A DNA stretch of 5,529 nt from Actinomycetota bacterium (GCA_009702305.1 WLIH01000219.1:1-5529), one strand, 5' to 3'. Shown: positions 1 to 5,488, counted from the stretch's first letter. Numbers and translations: made by a program. Notes: generated by a model not told the origin, from the sequence alone.

Positions 1-822
1 AGCGTGGGCGGCCGCAGCAGCGGCGCGGCGGCGGCTGCGACGCGACGCCGGGACGGCGCCGAGCATCGCGGCGAGCTGGTCGAGCTCACCCGGGCTGAGC
101 GCCGGCAGCGCAGCCGGGGCGAGGTCTGCCGCGGGCGCGGGGACGGGCGCCTGGGCCGGGACGGGGACAGGGACAGGGACAGGGACCGGCGTCGCCGCGT
201 CCTCGAGCGCGAGCAGGGCGGAGGCGGCCGAGAGGTCGTCGGCCGGCACGGCGCGGGCGTGCTTGCCCGGTCGCGAGACCGGGGAGGCGACGGACGGTGC
301 CGCGTCGGGGCGCTCGGTCAGCTCGTGCAGGAGGGCCGCCGCGAAGTCGGCGTAGGCGCCGGTGCTGCTCGCGAGCTCGGTCTCGACGGCGCTGACCGGG
401 GTCGGCAGGGCGTGGGTCGGCAGTGCGTGGGTCGGCAGGGCGTGGGTCGGGGCCGGCATCGGCACGGCGGCCAGCCGCGTGACGGGCAGCTCGACGGGCA
501 GCTCGATGGGCAGCTCGACCGGCTCCTCGGCCACGGGGGCGGAGCGCTCGGCTGCGGGTGCCGACGCGTGGGCGGCGACCTCGTCGGGCTCGAGCTCGGC
601 CAGCACCCGCACCTGCTGCTCGGTCGCGCCCAGCACCAGCACGCGGCCGGCGACCGAGATGACCGCGACCTGCGAGCCGCGGCTGATCGACTGCCGGTGC
701 AGGACCTGCACGACGGCGTCGCTGCGGCCCTGGAAGCGCTTGTTGGCGAGCCGTGCGATCAGCAGCAGCAGACCGACGACGACGGCCAGCGACACGACCA
801 TCCGGATGGCGAGCTCCCCCAT
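1..822 (-). CDS. fliO: FliO, flagellar export-gate assembly protein (3' end cut by window edge)
   Basis: The frame is open from ATG at 822 to the window edge: 274 codons with no stop. FliO is a small single-pass membrane protein that helps FliP/FliQ/FliR assemble in the flagellar type III export gate. A hydrophobic segment lies at residues 8-27 (VVSLAVVVGLLLLIARLA), followed by the conserved FliO core at about 35-76, with LHRQSISRGSQVAVISVAGR and the typical LGATEQQVRVLAEL. FliO is usually about 100-150 aa, so everything after residue 80 is an Ala/Pro-rich extension. It holds three tandem repeats (ELPV, THALP and VP units), then a leucine-rich peptide at 242-254 and an Arg/Ala-rich stretch at the edge. 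The start is supported by GAGG, 7 nt upstream, overlapping the fliN stop; a second in-frame ATG is at codon 8. Position directly after fliN fits fliO. Identity rests on the core and context; the tail's role is unknown. Confidence 0.88.
   Translation of the reverse strand, partial: MGELAIRMVVSLAVVVGLLLLIARLANKRFQGRSDAVVQVLHRQSISRGSQVAVISVAGRVLVLGATEQQVRVLAELEPDEVAAHASAPAAERSAPVAEEPVELPIELPVELPVTRLAAVPMPAPTHALPTHALPTHALPTPVSAVETELASSTGAYADFAAALLHELTERPDAAPSVASPVSRPGKHARAVPADDLSAASALLALEDAATPVPVPVPVPVPAQAPVPAPAADLAPAALPALSPGELDQLAAMLGAVPASRRSRRRAAAAAAHA
158..187 (-). repeat. 6-bp tandem repeat in fliO (Val-Pro tract)
   Basis: Five head-to-tail units of gggac(a/g/c) on the plus strand, read on the minus strand as CCTGTC-type codon pairs. 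They encode the PVPVPVPVPV run at about residues 212-222 of FliO. Three central units are identical. The unit is a multiple of three, so slippage would change length without shifting frame. Confidence 0.9.
400..450 (-). repeat. 15-bp tandem repeat in fliO (THALP units)
   Basis: Units at 400-414, 415-429 and 430-444, plus a partial copy at 445-450. The plus-strand unit is ggtcggcagggcgtg; the middle copy has one change (t for g). On the minus strand they encode three PTHAL units, residues about 125-141 of FliO. Confidence 0.93.
481..520 (-). repeat. 12-bp tandem repeat in fliO (ELPV units)
   Basis: Units at 481-492, 493-504 and 505-516 (gacgggcagctc, with one substitution in the third), followed by a partial gac. 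They encode ELPV, ELPV and ELPI (read ELPI-ELPV-ELPV in protein order) at residues 103-114 of FliO. Confidence 0.93.
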
Positions 823-831
823 GAGCCGACC

Positions 832-1677
832 TCAGCCTGCGGTCGAGTCGTCGAGGATCTCGGTCACGCGCAGCCCGAAGTCCTCGTCGACGACGACGAC
901 CTCGCCGCGAGCGATCAGACGCCCGTTGACGAGCAGGTCGGCGGGGCTGCCGGCGGCCCGGTCGAGGGCGAGGACGGCACCAGGGGCGAGCGCGAGCAGG
1001 TCGCGCACCGCCATCCGGGTGCGACCCAGCTCGACGGTCACCTCCATCTCGACGCCGTGCAGCATCTCGATGCCGCGGCGGCCGTCGATGGTGCGGACGT
1101 TGTCGAAGCCCGACGGCGCGGGCGTGGCAGGCAGGGCGGGCAGCGGCTGGCCGGCGAGACCGTCGGCACCGGTGACCGGCGCCGTGGTCGCGACCGCCGC
1201 TGCGGACGATGTCGGCGTGCCGGCCACCGCGGCCAGCGTGGTGTCCGGCACCAGCACCGCGGCGGCGATCTGGCTGCCGAGGAGCGGGACGGCGGTGAAG
1301 TCGCCGCCGAGGTCGTCGATGAGCAGGTCGAGGTCGACCTGGCGGGCCACCTGGGCCGAGGCGCCGAGCGCGACGGCCGCGGCATCGAGGGCGGGCTGGA
1401 CCGCCGAGGCCAGGTCGAGGCCGCCCAGCGGGCTGGCGGCCAGGGCGTCGGTGAGCTCCTGCCCGACGAGGATCGCGATCCGACCGGTGACGGCCCCGGT
1501 CAGGTCGGCGACGACCGACGAGGCGAAGATCCGGGTCACGTGCTCGGTGCCCGGCTGCGGGTCGCCGGGGGACAGCTCCTCGGACGACGGCAGCACGCTG
1601 GCGGCTGCGACGGCGGCGGCGATCGCGGCGGCGTACTCGCCCTCGGAGCGGGCGGGATCGATCGGGACGGCGGTCAT
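832..1677 (-). CDS. fliN: FliN, flagellar motor switch protein with long N-terminal domain
   Basis: 281 aa. The C-terminal 75 residues (about 203-277) are a textbook FliN/SpoA domain: MLHGVEMEVTVELGRTRMAV, then DLLALAPGAVLALDR, then PADLLVNGRLIARGEVVVVDEDFGLRVTEI. This domain builds the lower rim of the cytoplasmic C-ring. E. coli FliN is about 137 aa, so residues 1-200 are extra. Residues about 45-150 look like a folded alpha/beta domain, perhaps a degenerate CheC/FliY-like module, but I see no E-x2-N phosphatase signature. Residues 151-190 are an Ala/Pro/Thr linker. The ATG overlaps the fliM stop (ATGA), with AGGAG 5 nt upstream, so this start is strong even though the frame stays open far upstream through fliM. 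FliY is the alternative name if the N-terminal domain proves CheC-like. Confidence 0.93.
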   Translation of the reverse strand: MTAVPIDPARSEGEYAAAIAAAVAAASVLPSSEELSPGDPQPGTEHVTRIFASSVVADLTGAVTGRIAILVGQELTDALAASPLGGLDLASAVQPALDAAAVALGASAQVARQVDLDLLIDDLGGDFTAVPLLGSQIAAAVLVPDTTLAAVAGTPTSSAAAVATTAPVTGADGLAGQPLPALPATPAPSGFDNVRTIDGRRGIEMLHGVEMEVTVELGRTRMAVRDLLALAPGAVLALDRAAGSPADLLVNGRLIARGEVVVVDEDFGLRVTEILDDSTAG

Positions 1678-2663
1678 GGCTTCTCCTGCGGGGTGGCGAC
1701 GATCAGCGCCGCGAGCCGGGCGCCCTGGGTGCCGGCGGTGGCGTGGGCGAAGGTGGTGTCGTCGACGGTGACGTCGAGCGGTGCGGACGCGGGGTGGCCG
1801 AGGCGGAGCACGTCGCCGACCTGCAGGCCGCTGAGGGTGGCCGGGTCGAGGAGGGTCTCGCGGAAGCGGATCTGCACCTCGACCGGCACATCCTCGAACG
1901 ACGCGTGGAGCAGCTGGGCGGCCTCGGCCCGCTGGGCGCGCTCGCGGTTGGACACCGGCGCCGGCGCGGCCGCGGCGGCGAGGTGCGGGTGCAGTCCGCT
2001 GAACGGCAGGCACACCGACATCCGGTGCGGACGGTCGTCGATGCGCAGCTCGAGCTCGATCACGACCATCACGTCGGCGACGCCCGCGACCTGGGCGAAC
2101 TGCGGGCTGTACTCCACCCCGGTCACCTGCGGGTCCAGGGCGACGATCGCCGCCAGCGAGTAGCGCATCTCGCTCAGCAGCCGGCCGACCAGGCCCTTGA
2201 TGACGCCGCTCTCGATCTCGGTCAGCGGGCGCTGCGGCTGGGCTGCCTGGCCGGGGCCGCCGAGCATGTGGTCGACGCACGACATCACGGCATCGAGCGG
2301 CAGGTCGAGCACCCCGCGGCCCGGCATCGGGTCGGTGGTGAAGAGCGTGAGGTAGGTTGTGGAGCCGAGCGAGTCGACGTACTCCGCGTAGGAGCGCTGG
2401 TCGATCTTGCCGAGCGTGACCGAGCAGACGCTGCGCAGCGCGGAGGTGAAGACCGTCGTCGCCTGGCGGGCGAAGCCGTCGAAGCCCAGCTGCAGGATGC
2501 GCTGGTGCTCGCGCGAGAGCTGGATCGGGCGCCGGAAGTCGTAGGCCGCAGCCTCGCCGGTGCTCTTGCGGCGCGACCGCGTGCCCGAGGACCCACGACG
2601 GGGATCGGCGAACGACGGCTGCGGCAGGCTCACGAGGGCCGTATCGGCCTCCGTGGCGCTCAC
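1674..2663 (-). CDS. fliM: FliM, flagellar motor switch protein
   Basis: 329 aa, the usual FliM length. FliM forms the middle ring of the C-ring, links FliG to FliN and normally receives phospho-CheY. Residues 41-58 (YDFRRPIQLSREHQRILQ) open the conserved core. The middle domain runs to about 228 and includes the GGxG loop (DHMLGGPG, 131-138), RPLTEIESGVIKGLVGRLL and VEYSPQFAQVAGVADVMVVI. A SpoA-type FliN-like domain covers about 255-323. The N-terminus lacks the canonical LSQxEIDALL CheY-docking peptide; only a degenerate S-x2-E-x-D-x2-L pattern is seen at residues 2-10. The GTG at 2663 has no clear Shine-Dalgarno. It is the only ordinary start after the fliL stop in this frame apart from GTG codon 11 at 2633, which has GGAGG 14 nt upstream. 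The stop overlaps the fliN start. Confidence 0.95.
   Translation of the reverse strand: MSATEADTALVSLPQPSFADPRRGSSGTRSRRKSTGEAAAYDFRRPIQLSREHQRILQLGFDGFARQATTVFTSALRSVCSVTLGKIDQRSYAEYVDSLGSTTYLTLFTTDPMPGRGVLDLPLDAVMSCVDHMLGGPGQAAQPQRPLTEIESGVIKGLVGRLLSEMRYSLAAIVALDPQVTGVEYSPQFAQVAGVADVMVVIELELRIDDRPHRMSVCLPFSGLHPHLAAAAAPAPVSNRERAQRAEAAQLLHASFEDVPVEVQIRFRETLLDPATLSGLQVGDVLRLGHPASAPLDVTVDDTTFAHATAGTQGARLAALIVATPQEKP
2648..2652 (-). promoter_or_regulatory. Shine-Dalgarno-like GGAGG inside fliM codons 4-5
   Basis: GGAGG lies 14 nt upstream of an in-frame GTG (codon 11, at 2633). The annotated GTG at 2663 has no such sequence. The spacing is long, so this is only a possible alternative start giving a FliM ten residues shorter. 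Confidence 0.3.
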
Positions 2664-2691
2664 CTGAGCAGATGGCTGTGAAATTGTGCTC

Positions 2692-2709
2692 GCGGGGATC
2701 GGTCCCCGC
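2692..2709 (-). promoter_or_regulatory. Perfect hairpin in the fliL-fliM gap
   Basis: A 7-bp perfect inverted repeat (2692-2698 with 2703-2709) around a 4-nt loop; as RNA it reads GCGGGGA-CCGA-UCCCCGC. It sits 5 nt after the fliL stop and 28 nt before the fliM GTG. No U-run follows (the next bases are GAGCACAAUUU), so a classical rho-independent terminator is unlikely. Partial attenuation, an RNA-processing boundary or a stability element are all possible. The structure is seen; the role is inferred. Confidence 0.5.
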
Positions 2710-2714
2710 CCGGG

Positions 2715-3152
2715 TCACTGGGTGACGAACTGGGTGAAGTACACCCCCATCACGTCACCGTGGTAGGCCTCCTCGAGCTCGTGCTCGAGCTCCTTCTTCA
2801 GCTCCGTGCGCTCCTTGGCCGTCGCGAGCTCGCTCATCTCGCGGCCGCTGAAGAGCTCGATCGTGGCGTCGAGGGCCTTGCTGCCGTCGGCCTCGTGGGC
2901 GCTCGTGGTCAGCTGCAGTGCGATGCCGATGCGCAGGTAGTGGCCCGCGGCGAGGTTGACCTGCACCGGCTCGAGGGTGACGACCTCACCCGGCTCGGGC
3001 GGCCCGGGGGGCGCCTTCGGCTTGAGCATGAACCAGTACGCCGCGCCCGCGACCACGAGCACGAGGGCGACGATGATGATCAGCTTCTTCTTCGACTTCG
3101 CCTTCGCCGGGGCGGCTGTGTCGGTCGTGGGGGTGGCGGTCGCCGTGCTCAT
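2715..3152 (-). CDS. fliL: FliL, flagellar basal body-associated stator protein
   Basis: 145 aa, normal for FliL. It is an inner-membrane protein that surrounds or supports the MotA/MotB stator and affects torque. The order is a short Ala/Thr cytoplasmic tail, a Lys-rich patch (KAKSKKK, 17-23), one membrane helix at about 24-42 (LIIIVALVLVVAGAAYWFML), a Pro-rich linker (46-54), then the extracytoplasmic domain. FliL hallmarks are EPVQVNLAAGHYLRIGIALQ (61-80) and the terminal GVYFTQFVTQ, close to the family's GVxFTxFVTQ ending. The ATG overlaps the motB stop (ATGA) and has a strong AAGGAG 7 nt upstream, inside the end of motB. It follows motB directly, as expected for a stator partner. Downstream is the only substantial gap in the operon (51 nt). 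Confidence 0.95.
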   Translation of the reverse strand: MSTATATPTTDTAAPAKAKSKKKLIIIVALVLVVAGAAYWFMLKPKAPPGPPEPGEVVTLEPVQVNLAAGHYLRIGIALQLTTSAHEADGSKALDATIELFSGREMSELATAKERTELKKELEHELEEAYHGDVMGVYFTQFVTQ

Positions 3153-4147
3153 GGGTGAGCTCCTTCCGCGTGGGCGTTCTCGGTGTCGGTCTCGGTCTCG
3201 GTGGTGGGGGTCTGCGTGTCGGTGTCGGTGTCGGTGTGACTGCCGGTGTCGGCCGGCTTCTCCTGGCCCGCGGCCTCCGGCAGCAGCTGCGCGGTCTCGG
3301 CCGCGACGGAGGAGAGCACGACGATGTCGACGCGCTTGTTGATCGCCTGGGAGCCGGGCTCGGAGGGGTCCATCAGCGGCTTCACGTGGCCGAAGGCGGC
3401 CAGTCGGAGCCGGTCGGCCGGGATCGTGAAGACCTCGTTGAGCCGGCGCAGCACCGTCAGCGCCCGGGCCGCGGAGAGGTCCCAGTCGGTGGCGTAGTAC
3501 TTCGGCTTCACCGGCACCTGGTTGGTGTGGCCGTCGATCTCCAGCGGGTCACTGATCTCGCGCAGCACCGGAGCGAGGGTGTCGACGACCTCGCGTCCGC
3601 GCTCGGTCAGGGTCGCGACGTCGGCCTCGAAGACCACGTGGCGGCTGACCAGGCTGACGACCAGGCCGCGCTCGTCGTACGACGTCTTGACGTCGCGCTC
3701 GAGTCCGCGCGCCTCGAGGGCGGCCATCAGCGCGTCGCGGACCTCGTCGAGGCGCTTCACCTCGGCCTCGGCCTCGCTGTAGGCCCGCTCGCGCTGGAGC
3801 CGGTTGACCTTGTCCACGGCCTGCGACACCAGGAGCTGGTCCTCCGGGCTCATGCCGGAGGTGCTGATCTGCGGACCGACCGGCCCGAGCGGCTCCTCGC
3901 CCGGCTGGTCGTGGATCGACTGGTTGCCCTCGAGGATGGAGTCGGACTCGCCGAAGCCTGCGGCCAGGCCCTCCTTGAGAGCGGCGAACTTCTTCTGGTC
4001 CACGGAGCTCATCGCGAACATCACGATGAACAGCACCATCAGCAGCGTGACCATGTCGGCGTAGGTGACCAGCCAGCGCTCGTGGTTCTCGTGCTCCTCG
4101 TGCTCCTCGTGCTTGGGCCGTCTTCGAGCCCCGTTGGGGGTCGACAC
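3149..4147 (-). CDS. motB: MotB, stator protein with OmpA-like peptidoglycan-binding domain
   Basis: 332 aa. MotB pairs with MotA in the ion-driven stator and anchors it to peptidoglycan. A His/Glu-rich head (KHEEHEEHENHE, 12-23) precedes the conserved RWLVTYADMVTLLMVLFIVM. D31 is the ion-carrying aspartate at the start of the single membrane helix (about 31-47), and residues 50-65 fit the plug region. A helical, charged stretch covers about 101-148. The OmpA-like domain is about 160-280, with IDGHTNQVPV (D205, T208), DWDLSAARAL (R228) and NKRVDIVV (N270, R272). After it comes a repetitive Thr/Asp/Glu tail (305-323) not needed for the family fold. It begins with GTG, 1 nt after the motA stop, with GAGG 9 nt upstream. 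H+ versus Na+ use cannot be settled from the sequence. Confidence 0.96.
   Translation of the reverse strand: MSTPNGARRRPKHEEHEEHENHERWLVTYADMVTLLMVLFIVMFAMSSVDQKKFAALKEGLAAGFGESDSILEGNQSIHDQPGEEPLGPVGPQISTSGMSPEDQLLVSQAVDKVNRLQRERAYSEAEAEVKRLDEVRDALMAALEARGLERDVKTSYDERGLVVSLVSRHVVFEADVATLTERGREVVDTLAPVLREISDPLEIDGHTNQVPVKPKYYATDWDLSAARALTVLRRLNEVFTIPADRLRLAAFGHVKPLMDPSEPGSQAINKRVDIVVLSSVAAETAQLLPEAAGQEKPADTGSHTDTDTDTQTPTTETETDTENAHAEGAHP
3160..3165 (-). promoter_or_regulatory. Strong ribosome-binding site for fliL
   Basis: AAGGAG, 7 nt before the fliL ATG and inside the last codons of motB. It is one of the best Shine-Dalgarno matches in the window. It fixes the fliL start and suggests fliL need not depend only on coupling from motB. 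Confidence 0.8.
3179..3237 (-). repeat. 6-bp repeat tract in motB (Thr-Asp/Glu tail)
   Basis: On the plus strand, three gtgtcg units at 3216-3233 and diverged cggtct/cggtgt units at 3181-3204. They encode residues 305-323 of MotB, TDTDTDT then TETETDTE, a highly acidic tail after the OmpA-like domain. Confidence 0.85.
4082..4111 (-). repeat. 9-bp repeat in motB (Glu-Glu-His units)
   Basis: Units gtgctcctc at 4091-4099 and 4100-4108, a diverged unit at 4082-4090 (gtggttctc) and a trailing gtg. They encode HEEHEEHENH at residues 13-22 of MotB, just before the membrane helix on the cytoplasmic side. Confidence 0.85.
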
Positions 4148-4148
4148 G

Positions 4149-4919
4149 TCAGGCCGCCTCGGCCGTGGGCTGCTGCTCGGCGGGCAGGAGCGAGGTCAGC
4201 TTCTGGGCGATGACACGCGGGTTGGAGCCGGCCTGGATCGCCGCGATGCCCTCGATGATCAGGTCCATCCGAGCCGCCTCCAGCTCGCTGAGCCGCTTGA
4301 GCCGGCTGGCGATCGGCAGCCAGATCACGTTGGCGGACATGACCCCCCACAGGGTGGCGATGAAGGCGGCGGCGATCAGGTGGCCCAGCTCCTCGGGCTG
4401 GGCGAGGTTCTCCAGCACGTGCACCAGGCCCATGACGGTGCCGATGATCCCGATGGTCGGGGCGTAGGCGCCGGCATCGGCGAAGAACTTCGCCGCCTGC
4501 TTGTCGGCCTTGCGCATCGCGGCGACCTCGGCCTCGAGGATGTCGCGCACCTCGTCGGGGTCGGTGCCGTCGACGGCCATCGTGACGCCCTTGACGAGGA
4601 ACGGGTCCTCCATGTCGCGCACCATGTCCTCGAGCGCGAGCAGGCCCTCGCGACGGGCCTTCTCGGCCAGGCTGACGACCTGCGGCACGACCGCGCCGGC
4701 GGGTTGGACGCCGCCGGTGAAGGCCGTCTTGAGGGCGCCGATCGAGTGCTTGAAGTCCGCCATCGTGCCGCCGGCCATGCTGATCAGGATCGTGGTGCCG
4801 AAGACGAGCATCATGGCGGGCACGTTGAGCAGCGAGGCGGGGTTGCCACCCTCCATCACGTTGGCGGCGACGATGACCGCCATGCCGACGCCGATGCCGA
4901 CCGGGGTTGCGATGTCCAT
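4149..4919 (-). CDS. motA: MotA, stator ion-channel protein
   Basis: 256 aa. MotA is the four-helix stator subunit that contacts FliG and turns ion flow into torque; it works with MotB encoded next. Predicted membrane segments are about 5-21, 33-50, 150-170 and 182-203, with the large cytoplasmic loop between the second and third. That loop carries the expected charged residues in EKARREGLLALED (R89/R90 and E97), matching in position the R90/E98 pair known in E. coli. The channel prolines are seen in AYAPTIGIIGTVMGLVHVLE (P154) and in IWLPIA (P202). The ATG at 4919 overlaps the flbD stop (TGATG) and has GAGGAG 8 nt upstream. The frame stays open upstream to 5384, but that part is antiparallel to nothing known and out of frame with flbD, so I reject the longer start. 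Confidence 0.96.
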   Translation of the reverse strand: MDIATPVGIGVGMAVIVAANVMEGGNPASLLNVPAMMLVFGTTILISMAGGTMADFKHSIGALKTAFTGGVQPAGAVVPQVVSLAEKARREGLLALEDMVRDMEDPFLVKGVTMAVDGTDPDEVRDILEAEVAAMRKADKQAAKFFADAGAYAPTIGIIGTVMGLVHVLENLAQPEELGHLIAAAFIATLWGVMSANVIWLPIASRLKRLSELEAARMDLIIEGIAAIQAGSNPRVIAQKLTSLLPAEQQPTAEAA

Positions 4920-5371
4920 CAGTGCTGCTCCTCGCTGTGGGGGCCGGAGTAGGCGGCGGCCTGGGGGCCCGCGGGGTGGGCGCGGGTGGGCACCTCGGTG
5001 CTGAGGAGCCGGGCGGCGAGCCCCGACTGAGGGAGGTCGGGACCCGCCGGGTCGTGGCGCGTCGACTCCGGGCTCGTCGGGCCGGGGCTCGACGGCGGCG
5101 GCGTCACGACGCTGAGCGTCGGTCGGACGGCGGTCCGTGGCCGGTCGGTGGAGATGAAGTCCTCCGGTGAGACCTGCACGTAGCTGCTCAACGCGACGAC
5201 CTCGGCGCGGTGCGCGCGGATCACGGCGATCACCGTCGACATCGACTCGGCGACGACGTACTTCGAGCCGTCGACGAGCGTGATGATGGTGTCCGGCGTG
5301 CTGTCGATGCGCTCGATCAGGTCGGAGTTCAGGGCGAACACCGAGCCCGAGAGACGGGTCAACGAGATCAT
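4919..5371 (-). CDS. flbD: FlbD/SwrD-family flagellar protein with proline-rich C-terminal extension
   Basis: 150 aa. Residues 1-65 match the small FlbD (SwrD) family: MISLTRLSGSVFALNSDLIE, TPDTIITLVDGSKYVVAES and a final helix (TVIAVIRAHRAEVVAL). Members are usually about 60-80 aa. SwrD in Bacillus is known to raise flagellar torque; this is not the unrelated Caulobacter FlbD regulator. Residues about 66-150 form a Pro/Ser/Thr-rich low-complexity tail with no domain I recognise. The tail keeps the same frame up to a stop that overlaps motA's start, and the close junction with motA supports it being real. The ATG at 5371 begins exactly at the family's N-terminus. The nearest Shine-Dalgarno, AAGGA, is 12 nt upstream, a little far. 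This is the first gene of the visible operon. Confidence 0.9.
   Translation of the reverse strand: MISLTRLSGSVFALNSDLIERIDSTPDTIITLVDGSKYVVAESMSTVIAVIRAHRAEVVALSSYVQVSPEDFISTDRPRTAVRPTLSVVTPPPSSPGPTSPESTRHDPAGPDLPQSGLAARLLSTEVPTRAHPAGPQAAAYSGPHSEEQH
4928..4933 (-). promoter_or_regulatory. Ribosome-binding site fixing the motA start
   Basis: GAGGAG, 8 nt upstream of the motA ATG and inside the last codons of flbD. It supports the start at 4919 over any start further upstream in the same open frame. Confidence 0.8.
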
Positions 5372-5401
5372 GGGCGGGCACCATCCTTAGTGCGGTGGAG
5401 C

Positions 5402-5421
5402 GACGACCGTCCGTGGTCGTC
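5402..5421 (-). promoter_or_regulatory. Inverted repeat in the flbD leader
   Basis: The 7-bp arms gacgacc (5402-5408) and ggtcgtc (5415-5421) pair perfectly around a 6-nt loop. The element lies 30 nt upstream of the flbD ATG. It could be an RNA hairpin in the leader or a dyad operator. Confidence 0.4.
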
Positions 5422-5428
5422 CCCGAGT

Positions 5429-5436
5429 TGATCGGC
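5429..5436 (-). promoter_or_regulatory. Weak candidate -10 box of a sigma-28 (FliA/WhiG-like) promoter
   Basis: The minus strand reads GCCGATCA, which matches 7 of 8 bases of the sigma-28 -10 consensus GCCGATAA. It is 57 nt upstream of the flbD ATG. The expected TAAA -35 element about 15 nt further upstream is poor (TCAG), and GCCGAT-like words are common by chance in this GC-rich sequence. Confidence 0.2.
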
Positions 5437-5462
5437 GTCGTCGTGCCGGACCTGAGGATTCA

Positions 5463-5488
5463 CCGGCACCGATCGCCGGCACCGACCG
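5463..5488. repeat. Tandem 13-bp direct repeat upstream of flbD
   Basis: The copies ccggcaccgatcg (5463-5475) and ccggcaccgaccg (5476-5488) lie head to tail and differ at one position. They are outside any gene I recognise, about 92 nt upstream of flbD. An operator pair is one possibility; chance in GC-rich DNA is another. Confidence 0.5.

Noticed and set aside
400..450. 15-bp repeats as a CRISPR array or iteron origin
   Set aside because: There are no spacers, the units are head to tail and in frame, and they encode a clean THALP protein repeat within fliO.
4..2163. 719-codon open frame on the plus strand
   Set aside because: It lies antisense to fliO, fliN and fliM, its product is low-complexity Arg/Gly/Asp-rich sequence with no domain, and long antisense frames are expected at this GC content.
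2692..2709. Hairpin as a rho-independent terminator
   Set aside because: No T-run follows the stem on the minus strand and fliM continues the operon directly downstream.
832..2718. A 628-codon minus-strand frame beginning at a GTG that overlaps the fliL stop and ending with fliN
   Set aside because: The fliN frame simply stays open through fliM. The upstream part is Arg/Pro-rich shadow sequence of fliM, while ATG 1677 has a good ribosome-binding site and an ATGA overlap. The GTGA at the fliL stop is curious but probably chance.
3155..4213. 352-codon plus-strand frame opposite motB
   Set aside because: Antisense shadow of a well-supported motB; Gly/Leu/Val-rich product without recognisable motifs.
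4065..5004. Overlapping plus-strand frames opposite motA (295 and 167 codons)
   Set aside because: Antisense to motA and flbD, low-complexity products, and no family resemblance.
4920..5384. Upstream extension of the motA frame to 5384
   Set aside because: It is a shadow of flbD in another frame; MotA's conserved N-terminus begins at 4919 with a Shine-Dalgarno sequence.
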